The notes beneath the pieces were generated by a model that was not told the DNA's origin, did not search any database, and saw only the letters and a program-made list of their open reading frames with translations. The translations under genes were made by a program, and so were the position numbers. 8,799 bases of DNA from an uncultured Prevotella sp. Its GTDB lineage: Bacteria; Bacteroidota; Bacteroidia; Bacteroidales; Bacteroidaceae. Where the stretch lies: assembly GCA_937874345.1 (NCBI GenBank), contig CALNBT010000203.1, forward strand, positions 1 through 8,799, given 5' to 3'. Positions 1 through 6,646 of the stretch are shown piece after piece (the first letter of the stretch is position 1; each line of letters begins with the position of its first letter).

Positions 1-283
1 ATATAAAGAGATAGAGTTGAACATTGACCGAAAGGTAGTTACCATTGATGGCGAACCCATACCATTTACAAAGACAGAGTTCGAGTTGCTTCATTTACTA
101 CTCTCCGAAAAAGGTTATGTCTTCTCACGCCAAGAGCTCATCGATCGCATTTGGCCAAAGGATGTGTTGGTACTCGATCGCACCGTTGACGTAAACATTA
201 CAAGGTTAAGAAAAAAAATAGGAAGGTTTTCTAAGTGTATCGTAACCCGATTGGGTTATGGATATTATTTTGATGGTCAATGA
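1..283 (+). CDS. Response regulator, OmpR/PhoB family, C-terminal DNA-binding part (5' partial)
   Basis: This is the DNA-binding half of a two-component response regulator that would activate or repress promoters once phosphorylated by its kinase. The reading frame is open to the left edge (codons in register from base 2), so the receiver domain with its phospho-accepting Asp lies outside the window. A TTG at 17 could be taken for a start but sits inside the domain. About 93 residues are visible and form a complete winged-helix (Trans_reg_C) fold: the TKTEFELL helix, the FSRQELIDRIW helix, the recognition helix DRTVDVNITRLRKKIG, and the wing ending in TRLGYGYYF. The order and motifs match PhoB/PhoP-type regulators of Bacteroidetes. 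The stop codon overlaps the start of the histidine kinase gene (ATGA, 280-283), which makes the two a cognate pair with coupled translation. The family is clear; the regulon and stimulus cannot be read from the sequence. Confidence 0.93.
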   Translation, partial: YKEIELNIDRKVVTIDGEPIPFTKTEFELLHLLLSEKGYVFSRQELIDRIWPKDVLVLDRTVDVNITRLRKKIGRFSKCIVTRLGYGYYFDGQ

Positions 284-1695
284 AAAAAATATCGGTTGGT
301 CAAAAACTCTATATCAGTATCCTTGCGGTATTCCTGATTTTTGCCATCTCTTTTATTGTTTTCCAGCAAACTTTAGAGAGACAGCATAAGATTGACATGC
401 TCGACCTTAAACTGCAAAACTACAATACACGCATGGCAGATGCCATTCGTTACATAGGCAAACAAGATGAGCAAACATTGACCAATTATGTAAAAGAGCA
501 CAGTATGCCGTACCTGTGGGTAACGATTCTTAATGGAAAAGATGAGGTTGTTTTCGACAATATCTACAAAAATTATAGCAAGCTAAATACCAATCTTTCT
601 CGTAAAGAAATACGACAAGACTCGAAAAATAAGAAAGGCTCTAACTTTGAGCAGGATACCTTGACTCAAAAAAAGAAGTATTTTTATTCCGCAACGCACT
701 TTGAGCATCCCAACATCACCATCAGAAGTGCCCTTCCGTACAACAATGACCTAGCCAAATCTCTTCAGACTGACCAACATTTTATTTGGTTTGCATTATC
801 TGCCATTGCTATCCTGACGCTAGTCCTTTGGAGATTCTTGAGCCGTTTAGGAGCAAATATCACTAAATTAAAATTGTTTGCCAGTCGAGCTGACCACAAT
901 GAGAGCCTTGAAACAGAAGATTTGATAGCGTTTCCAGATGATGAGTTGGGAGAAATAGCCGAACGAATCATCAAGATTTACAAACGATTACAAACAACAC
1001 GGCAAGAACAAGATGTGTTGAAACGACAGTTGACACAAAATATTGCCCACGAATTGAAAACGCCTGTGGCCAGCATTCAAGGCTATTTGGAAACAATCAT
1101 CGATAATCCACATATCGACGAACGGACGAAGCAACTTTTCTTGCAACATAGTTATGCTCAAAGTCAACGGCTCACGGCACTTTTGCAAGACATTTCGACA
1201 TTGAACCGCATGGACGACGCTCCAGATATGATGGAATATACCGATGTCGACATATCCCAGATGGTTGCCAATATCGTGAAGGAAAGCGCTTTGGAGATGG
1301 ATAAATTGCATATGGTTTTTGTCAACGATCTTCCACCAAACATTATCATCCAAGGTAACCAAAGCTTGCTTTACAGCATTTTCAGAAACCTTACAGACAA
1401 CGCCATCAACTATGCAGGTGAAGGAACAACTATAACCTTAAGCGCTGAAGAGAATCAAGACGAATGGCAGTTCATTTTCAAAGACAACGGAAATGGAGTT
1501 CGGAATGAGCATTTGGCAAGACTCTTCGAACGTTTCTACCGTGTTGACAAAGGTAGAAGCAGAAAGATGGGCGGTACAGGTCTTGGATTGGCCATCGTAA
1601 AGAATGCGGTTATCATGCATGGAGGTACGATTCAGGCACACAATAATATGGACGGTGGTCTTCGATTCAACTTCAATCTCAAGAAGAAACAATGA
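280..1695 (+). CDS. Sensor histidine kinase (HisKA/HATPase_c, two membrane helices)
   Basis: This inner-membrane sensor kinase of 471 residues autophosphorylates on His and passes the phosphate to the regulator encoded just upstream. Residues about 9-29 form the first membrane helix, about 30-167 a periplasmic sensor region, and about 168-187 the second helix, followed by a HAMP-like linker to about 240. The H-box NIAHELKTP places the phospho-accepting His at residue 257. The ATP-binding domain has the N-box (NLTDNAINYA, Asn374), G1 box (DNGNGV, 402-407), F box (LFERFY) and G2 box (GGTGLGLAIV, 431-440), so all catalytic motifs are intact. The periplasmic part has no motif that I recognise; it somewhat resembles sensors of RprX type, but not enough to assign that name. 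The start is the ATG within ATGA at 280, with no Shine-Dalgarno sequence, which suggests translational coupling to the regulator. The stop overlaps the next gene in the same ATGA fashion. Confidence 0.95.
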   Translation: MKKISVGQKLYISILAVFLIFAISFIVFQQTLERQHKIDMLDLKLQNYNTRMADAIRYIGKQDEQTLTNYVKEHSMPYLWVTILNGKDEVVFDNIYKNYSKLNTNLSRKEIRQDSKNKKGSNFEQDTLTQKKKYFYSATHFEHPNITIRSALPYNNDLAKSLQTDQHFIWFALSAIAILTLVLWRFLSRLGANITKLKLFASRADHNESLETEDLIAFPDDELGEIAERIIKIYKRLQTTRQEQDVLKRQLTQNIAHELKTPVASIQGYLETIIDNPHIDERTKQLFLQHSYAQSQRLTALLQDISTLNRMDDAPDMMEYTDVDISQMVANIVKESALEMDKLHMVFVNDLPPNIIIQGNQSLLYSIFRNLTDNAINYAGEGTTITLSAEENQDEWQFIFKDNGNGVRNEHLARLFERFYRVDKGRSRKMGGTGLGLAIVKNAVIMHGGTIQAHNNMDGGLRFNFNLKKKQ

Positions 1696-2261
1696 AAATT
1701 ACCAATGCACATCCAGCACAAGCCCATGAGATAGCCAAACTGATCATGATGGCTATGAGTGATGACTGTTGTCAGAATCTTGCCGGTCCACAACATTCTC
1801 TATCTGAATTTGAAGAAATGATGATAGAACTTGTGCAAATGGAAAATACGCAATACAGTTATCTGAACACATTGGTTGCTACTGAAGACGATGTGATATT
1901 GGGTATTTGTGTGGGGTATGATGGGGCAAGATTAGATGAACTCCGTAAAGCATATCTTGATGCTGCACTGAAAGCTTTTGGAAGTGTCGATCCGGACATG
2001 GATGATGAGGCACAGCCAGATGAGTTCTACATAGACAGTTTGGCTGTGCTTCCTGGATTCAGGAATCAAGGTATTGCCAGCCAGCTTCTTCGTAAAATAA
2101 TCGAAAAAGCGAAAACGCTAGGAATTACCAAAGTAGGATTATTAGTCGATAAAAATAATCCTCGTGCCGAACATCTTTATACCGCACAAGGATTCCAATA
2201 CGTTGACGATGCCATGTGGGGTGGTCACCCCATGAAGCATCTGCAAATAGTAAATTATTGA
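1692..2261 (+). CDS. GNAT-family N-acetyltransferase
   Basis: This cytoplasmic acetyltransferase of 189 residues would move an acetyl group from acetyl-CoA to an amine; the substrate is unknown. The acetyl-CoA pyrophosphate loop is RNQGIA at 124-129, preceded by the strand DSLAVLP (115-121). Farther on, LLVDKNNPRA (150-159) and LYTAQGFQ (162-169) form the usual Asn and Tyr-x-x-x-Gly-Phe signature at the end of the fold. Residues about 20-110 hold an acidic, helical insertion that is longer than in minimal GNATs and may form the substrate site. The start overlaps the kinase stop by 4 bp (ATGA, 1692-1695), and a purine run (AAGAAG) lies just upstream. Its place as third gene of a two-component operon suggests a role in the same response, for instance protein or antibiotic modification, but this is inference. 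Its last 7 bp overlap the end of the convergent minus-strand gene. Confidence 0.9.
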   Translation: MKITNAHPAQAHEIAKLIMMAMSDDCCQNLAGPQHSLSEFEEMMIELVQMENTQYSYLNTLVATEDDVILGICVGYDGARLDELRKAYLDAALKAFGSVDPDMDDEAQPDEFYIDSLAVLPGFRNQGIASQLLRKIIEKAKTLGITKVGLLVDKNNPRAEHLYTAQGFQYVDDAMWGGHPMKHLQIVNY

Positions 2262-4810
2262 TCTCGTTGGGGATAGGAGAAAGTAGTTATTGCCGCCGGC
2301 TTTCCATCCACTAATGTCTCTACATGAACATTCATATAAGTTGTTTTCCTGCCATTGAAATAGTGAACGATTGCCTCTCCCTTCTCATCTGTTTTTAGTT
2401 CCGGATTCCAGTATAGGGTTCGGCGTAGGTCTTTCTGAGGCTCGAAATAAGCACTATCTGGATAAATCGGTGAATAGAATTCCTTAGGTTTATCATATCC
2501 CTGAATCACAGTTTTGCGAATTCCATGAGTAGGTGTATAGCTTTTATCGACACTCCAGTTGTCTGCCATCTTGAATGCGCAACGGATACTGATATTCTTC
2601 ATATCTGCCAAGCTAGTGGTATCTGCTCGGGTATTCGTAAAAATATCATTTAAATCAGATACTTCTACTCGATAAGAATCGCCCAACTTATAAGCAAATC
2701 TCCCCGAACGATCGATATATAACATTGCCGTTTCTATCATGTCCACGTCTTTCTGGATAAACGATTGCTGGATTTCCATGCCGTTGGCACTGTATTTCAA
2801 CTCATTGACGCCATACTCTGTTCCATCAACATTAATCATCGGATTAATCTTATGAAGCAAATACCCCACGTCATTAGCTACAAAATCACCTTTATCGCGT
2901 TCTTTGTCAACATATTGGCGAATGTTGTAGAAGGCCACAATATCCCTTTCAAACGATTCTGTCTGCTTTAACGAATTGTAGCGTTTCTCACCTTTGACGA
3001 CAACCTCGCCTAACAGTTTTGCATCTTTCTCAAACTTCACTGAAATCAAAGAATCAATTAGAATTCCTACGCGGCCAGTATCAACAGGCGATTCCCATTT
3101 TGGGTTTAGCTCAGCAACATCCAAAGCACGTAGTTCTGGTTCAAAAGTGCGGAAAAGACTAACTGTTGTATTTCTATTAAATTGCTTACCGTCACGTTTG
3201 GTTTGGATAAGCGATTCTAGGTTTCCATAAAAATCGTCAATTGGAAAACTGAAATTTCCTAAAGAGTCGGCATGTACTGTTCCGGAAATAAATACCGAAT
3301 CGCTATTGGCCAACACAGAAACCCCAATATTGCTCTGCGGTTTTCCAAACCAGGATGCTACTGCTCCATAAATCGTCAGATTAGGTTCAGGTATCTGTTT
3401 GGGTACAAAACTCTTCTTACCTAGGGCTATATCCAAGTCATATTTTCTCCAACCCCTTATCAACAGTAAATTATCAAGCAACTTTCTTCGTAAGCTGTTA
3501 TTCTTTTCAAAATAGAATCCTGGTTGATGAATATAACCTTTCAAGTCAGAAGTCAGCAAAAGATCGGTATAAATAGATTGATCTCCTTGCTGATAATCTG
3601 TCTCTAAACCATCACGGATAGAGATAGAAACAGATTTGTTCGGAAGCGGATTACCTTGTTGATCTGTCAATCGCAATTTGTAATTTGCCTTGGAGAATGG
3701 ATGATAAATCTTCTGATCGCTATTTCCTTCCAGATGAACAGATTCTGTTGGCGAGGAGAAACAGAATCTATCACATATAACTTTCCCTCCAGAGTTAATC
3801 AAAGACATGCGCAAAACACCACCCGGCAAGTCGTTTTTCATAAATCGGATATGCTTTGACGTGTTTCCTACAAATGAAACGGGAATATAGTGGAAAGGAA
3901 CGCCTTGAGAAAAAGTAAAAAGTGCCAGTGAATCGTTCAAGTCTTCAGAACTTCTTGACACCAGAACATCAAACGAATCGTCTCGATTGTTCACCATTAA
4001 TGTATAACCATCATTGTCGGATTCGGGTAGATCAAATCGGTAAGATTTACCTTTATACAGCAATTCTATTTTAGAATGCGATTCTCCAGGAGTGTAAACA
4101 AACGTTCCCATCCCATCATGAATGGTAGAAATAGGCATTAACCGCTCACCTGTTGGCGACAAAAGAAATCCGTTCAGGTTAACGGCTCCACTGTCACGAC
4201 TAACCGTTTCAATGCCAACAACGGATGTCAGGCCTTTAATCAGATGCCCTCCTTCTGGATAAAACCTTGCTTCCAACTCTTTCATCTTCGCATTTGGACG
4301 CTGTTTCATACTTTTGTCCATTCGATAAGAGGCAATGTTTCTCGACGATTCATCCGGATTTAGCCGCTTTCGATAAATGGGAACCGTCACAGAAAAATAT
4401 TGAGGATCATCAAAAGCCAACATCCAACGAGTATATGCCCGAATTTCATAATATCCAGTAAAGAGCGCATTGGTTAACGGTATTTGTCCATACCCTTCTC
4501 CATTGTTTAGTTTGACGATATGCCGTTCCATGACATTCCCAAGTTGATCGAGCACTTCAACATAAAGAGGCTTGCTGATTTTGCTTGGTAAATTGTCCGA
4601 AGCAGTAACGACATAGGCCTTAAACCAGATGGTATCACCTTGGTAATAGCTACTATTATCTAAATGAAGATGTACCTTTTCTTTGGGAAACATCTTTGAG
4701 AACTGCAAGGCTTTGTTGAAATACTGTTCAAAAACGTTCCCTGTTTGCCCATTTGACGATAAAGACATCATCCATATGACAAACAGGGACAAGATTGTTT
4801 TTTTATTCAT
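2255..4810 (-). CDS. Exported MG2-like / TonB-receptor-plug-like protein of unknown function
   Basis: The 851-residue protein begins with a Sec signal peptide (about 1-21: charged MNKK, then a hydrophobic core, likely cut near SSNG/Q). There is no lipobox Cys, so it is probably periplasmic or outer-membrane associated. Residues about 43-147 resemble an alpha-2-macroglobulin MG2 beta-sandwich (EKVHLHLDNSSYYQGDTIWF, then YYEIRAYTRWM). Other blocks recur in large Bacteroidetes proteins of this type: RFYPEGGHLIKGL (182-194), LLTSDLKGYIHQPGFYFE (418-435), RGWRKYDLD (452-460). At about 600-715, LLGEVVVKGEKR starts a stretch resembling the plug domain of SusC/TonB receptors, but no beta-barrel follows. 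The C-terminus has RRTLYWNPELKTDEKGEA (796-813) leading into a last beta domain. No protease or thioester motif was seen. It lies 64 bp after nhaD on the same strand with no clear promoter or terminator between, so co-transcription is likely. Function is unknown; such proteins are often labelled carboxypeptidase-regulatory-like or TonB-dependent receptor-like. Confidence 0.85.
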   Translation of the reverse strand: MNKKTILSLFVIWMMSLSSNGQTGNVFEQYFNKALQFSKMFPKEKVHLHLDNSSYYQGDTIWFKAYVVTASDNLPSKISKPLYVEVLDQLGNVMERHIVKLNNGEGYGQIPLTNALFTGYYEIRAYTRWMLAFDDPQYFSVTVPIYRKRLNPDESSRNIASYRMDKSMKQRPNAKMKELEARFYPEGGHLIKGLTSVVGIETVSRDSGAVNLNGFLLSPTGERLMPISTIHDGMGTFVYTPGESHSKIELLYKGKSYRFDLPESDNDGYTLMVNNRDDSFDVLVSRSSEDLNDSLALFTFSQGVPFHYIPVSFVGNTSKHIRFMKNDLPGGVLRMSLINSGGKVICDRFCFSSPTESVHLEGNSDQKIYHPFSKANYKLRLTDQQGNPLPNKSVSISIRDGLETDYQQGDQSIYTDLLLTSDLKGYIHQPGFYFEKNNSLRRKLLDNLLLIRGWRKYDLDIALGKKSFVPKQIPEPNLTIYGAVASWFGKPQSNIGVSVLANSDSVFISGTVHADSLGNFSFPIDDFYGNLESLIQTKRDGKQFNRNTTVSLFRTFEPELRALDVAELNPKWESPVDTGRVGILIDSLISVKFEKDAKLLGEVVVKGEKRYNSLKQTESFERDIVAFYNIRQYVDKERDKGDFVANDVGYLLHKINPMINVDGTEYGVNELKYSANGMEIQQSFIQKDVDMIETAMLYIDRSGRFAYKLGDSYRVEVSDLNDIFTNTRADTTSLADMKNISIRCAFKMADNWSVDKSYTPTHGIRKTVIQGYDKPKEFYSPIYPDSAYFEPQKDLRRTLYWNPELKTDEKGEAIVHYFNGRKTTYMNVHVETLVDGKPAAITTFSYPQRDQ

Positions 4811-4832
4811 TATCCATTAATTGTATCATACG

Positions 4833-4846
4833 AAATTGCACAATTT
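4833..4846. repeat. Short dyad in the gap between nhaD and the MG2-like gene
   Basis: AAATTG-CA-CAATTT is a perfect 6-bp dyad with a 2-bp centre, lying in the 64-bp gap (4811-4874). On the minus strand it is not followed by a T run and the loop is too tight for a good hairpin, so it does not look like a terminator. It could be a protein-binding site or a chance event in AT-rich DNA. The same gap contains no TAnnTTTG box for the downstream gene. Confidence 0.25.
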
Positions 4847-4874
4847 GATGTAAAATCATTATTTAAAAAAGAAC

Positions 4875-6227
4875 TTATAAAGATGCAGTGAATAAGAAGG
4901 CGCGGATCAGCCAATAACTCAATATACCAGAAAGATAACCTACCAATGCCAACCAGCTGACATGTTTCATGTACCAACCAAAGGTTATCTTTTCCAAACC
5001 CATAACAACAACTCCGGCAGCACTTCCAATGATGAGGATAGAACCACCAACTCCGGCACAATAGGCCAGCAATTGCCAAAAGATGCCATCAACAGCCATG
5101 TCGCCGACAGCTTGAATGGGATACATACCCATACATCCTGCAACCAGAGGAACATTGTCAACAACACTAGATACGAGACCAATGACCCCTGTGACGATGT
5201 AATGGTTGCCATTTGATACCTGATTGAGCCAGGTGCCAAGAGTCTGTAATACCCCAACTTGTTCAAGACAACTTACCGCCATCAGAATGCCCAAAAAGAA
5301 AAGGATCGTAGACAAATCGATTTTTGATAACAGATTGCTCACCCGATTATTCATTCCCGCATTCGTATGATGATGGTTTCTATAGAAAATCTCACTTACA
5401 ATCCACAATATCGCAAGTACAAATAAAATACCGACAAATGGAGGCAAATGTGTGATACTTTTGAAAATTGGAACAAAAATTAAACCACCAACACCTAAAA
5501 AGAAGATAACCTTTCGTTGAAAATCATCAAATTCAAAAACATGACTATCGATTTTCAAATTAGAATCACTCGTTACAAGCCGTCCTTTCAAAGAATATTG
5601 CATGATGAGCACAGGTACTACAAGCGATACAACCGAAGGAACAAACACTTCGGATATGACCCCAAGTGGCGTGATTACTCCTTTATTCCATAGCATAATG
5701 GTGGTGACATCACCAATTGGCGAGAAAGCTCCACCGGCATTAGCTGCAATGATAACCAAAGAAGCAAAGATAATTCTATCTTCATGCTTGGAAACCAATT
5801 TGCGTAGTATCATAATCATCACGATAGCAGTCGTCATATTGTCTAATATTGCTGAGAGAAAAAATGTCATGAAGGCAATTTGCCATAACAATTTTCTCTC
5901 GCTTGTCGTGTGCAAAGCTTTTCTTACAAAGTCGAAACCACCGTTTTGATCCACAATCTCCACGATTGTCATTGCACCCATCAGAAAGAATAAGGTTGTA
6001 GAAGTACTACCCAGATGCTTTTCTATCGCACTACTTGCCTGATTGTAAAGATCATCACCAGAAAGACCTGGGAGGTAGTCACCAGCACCAAACATAAATA
6101 GAGTCCAGCAGACCACCAAAGTCAATAAAGCGATAGCAGCCTTATTTACCTTTGTAAAACTCTCGATCGCTATAAAAAAATAGCCAACAATAAAAGCGAA
6201 AACAATCGCCAACGTTAGTGAAGTCAT
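4875..6227 (-). CDS. nhaD: NhaD-type Na+/H+ antiporter
   Basis: This 450-residue inner-membrane protein exchanges cytoplasmic Na+ (or Li+) for external H+, giving salt tolerance and pH balance. It belongs to the ion-transporter superfamily and is hydrophobic almost throughout, with roughly 12 membrane segments. Motifs typical of NhaD are present: LDNMTTAIVM (Asp129-Asn130) in a central helix, NAGGAFSPIGDVTT (163-176, with Asp173), and the mirrored second-half motif VVDNVPLVAG (355-364, with Asp357-Asn358). These acidic and Asn/Thr pairs in two repeat halves are the expected ion-binding region. A His-rich hydrophilic loop (FYRNHHHTN, 281-289) separates the halves. Length is normal and no damage is seen. 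The ATG at 6225-6227 has no Shine-Dalgarno sequence, as is common in Bacteroidetes. A matching promoter lies about 85 bp upstream. The downstream MG2-like gene probably shares its transcript. Confidence 0.93.
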   Translation of the reverse strand: MTSLTLAIVFAFIVGYFFIAIESFTKVNKAAIALLTLVVCWTLFMFGAGDYLPGLSGDDLYNQASSAIEKHLGSTSTTLFFLMGAMTIVEIVDQNGGFDFVRKALHTTSERKLLWQIAFMTFFLSAILDNMTTAIVMIMILRKLVSKHEDRIIFASLVIIAANAGGAFSPIGDVTTIMLWNKGVITPLGVISEVFVPSVVSLVVPVLIMQYSLKGRLVTSDSNLKIDSHVFEFDDFQRKVIFFLGVGGLIFVPIFKSITHLPPFVGILFVLAILWIVSEIFYRNHHHTNAGMNNRVSNLLSKIDLSTILFFLGILMAVSCLEQVGVLQTLGTWLNQVSNGNHYIVTGVIGLVSSVVDNVPLVAGCMGMYPIQAVGDMAVDGIFWQLLAYCAGVGGSILIIGSAAGVVVMGLEKITFGWYMKHVSWLALVGYLSGILSYWLIRAFLFTASL

Positions 6228-6312
6228 AAGTATAGATTGTAGTTTTCATACTGAGACCATAATCCACCAGATTTAACTTAGCCATTAGATTATCGGTCCT
6301 AAATAATACCTG

Positions 6313-6344
6313 CAAAGATACTTGTTGGCTTTTGATTTACCAAA
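6313..6344 (-). promoter_or_regulatory. nhaD promoter, Bacteroidetes primary-sigma type
   Basis: Read on the minus strand, TTTG (6341-6344) is followed by a 20-bp spacer and then TATCTTTG (6313-6320). This matches the known Bacteroidetes consensus of a TTG-containing -33 element, 19-21 bp, and TAnnTTTG. The start of transcription would fall near 6306, leaving a leader of roughly 80 nt before the nhaD ATG. The match of both boxes with correct spacing makes this the best-supported promoter in the window. Confidence 0.75.
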
Positions 6345-6414
6345 TATTTACAAACGTTTATTTAGCCAAAAAGAATTGAACTAAAAATATCTTCCTGGAC
6401 AACAAAAGATACTT
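6314..6414. repeat. Direct repeat AAAGATACTT, two copies 91 bp apart
   Basis: AAAGATACTT occurs at 6314-6323 and again at 6405-6414. The first copy overlaps the -7 box of the nhaD promoter. The second copy would give a near-match box (TATCTTTT on the minus strand), so it may be a weaker upstream promoter, or the repeat may be coincidental in AT-rich DNA. Confidence 0.3.
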
Positions 6415-6516
6415 TCTTTCATGAATAAATCTACAGACAATTTAATTTGGAAATTGAAACAAGTGCTTCATTATTATTGACAACAGATATGATCTTTCAC
6501 TCCCGAATTAACATTC

Positions 6517-6530
6517 TTATCATATGATAA
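6517..6530. promoter_or_regulatory. Perfect 14-bp palindrome, candidate operator
   Basis: TTATCATATGATAA is identical to its own reverse complement. It ends 14 bp before the rightward TATCTTTG box, so it covers the place where a -33 element would be expected, and no TTG is found at the proper spacing there. The layout of 5-bp arms around 4 bp is that of CRP/FNR-family sites, though the arm sequence is not the FNR consensus. An activator that replaces the -33 contact, or a repressor, would both fit. Chance occurrence in AT-rich DNA is possible. Confidence 0.4.
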
Positions 6531-6544
6531 TCAATTAAAAAGCT

Positions 6545-6552
6545 TATCTTTG
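6545..6552 (+). promoter_or_regulatory. -7 box of the probable glycosidase promoter
   Basis: TATCTTTG is an exact match to the Bacteroidetes TAnnTTTG box and is the same octamer as in the nhaD promoter, facing the other way. It lies 94 bp before the chosen ATG at 6647, so transcription would begin near 6559. No TTG -33 element is present 19-21 bp upstream, which suggests a weak or activator-dependent promoter. Confidence 0.55.
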
Positions 6553-6646
6553 CCCAATCATTGAAATAAAACCTACTTATTACTTTTTTTGAGTAAAGTT
6601 ATTTTTTCCTGTTGTCATGATACAAATTTATTCGAATCAAAGAAAC

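Larger units (their letters stand above)
6228..6646. other. Divergent intergenic region between nhaD and the glycosidase gene
   Basis: This stretch of 419 bp is strongly AT-rich and has no convincing coding frame, tRNA or insertion element. It holds the nhaD promoter (minus strand, 6313-6344), a second TATCTTTG box facing right (6545-6552), a perfect palindrome (6517-6530), and two copies of AAAGATACTT (6314-6323 and 6405-6414). Nothing recognisable was seen at about 6415-6515. The likely 5' leader of the glycosidase (about 6559-6646) is T-rich and has no obvious riboswitch-like structure. Confidence 0.7.

Noticed and set aside
17..19. TTG as start codon of the response regulator fragment
   Set aside because: The frame is open to the left edge and the codons before 17 continue the first strand of the winged-helix domain, so this is the tail of a longer gene.
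988..1362. 124-codon open frame on the minus strand inside the kinase gene
   Set aside because: It is a shadow of the H-box and ATP-binding region of a fully intact kinase, and its translation has no domain pattern.
4833..4846. Terminator after nhaD
   Set aside because: The dyad has a 6-bp AT-rich stem with a 2-nt loop and no T run after it on the minus strand.
5602..5949. 115-codon open frame on the plus strand inside nhaD
   Set aside because: It is antisense to conserved NhaD helices; the low-complexity composition reflects the complement of hydrophobic codons.
6477..6482. TTGACA, an E. coli-type -35 box
   Set aside because: No -10 or TAnnTTTG element is found at a suitable distance, and the host uses the Bacteroidetes promoter type.
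6617..6646. In-frame ATG at 6617 as start of the glycosidase
   Set aside because: It would add ten polar residues in front of an otherwise normal signal peptide and is preceded only by T-rich sequence. It cannot be fully excluded because the predicted transcript includes it.
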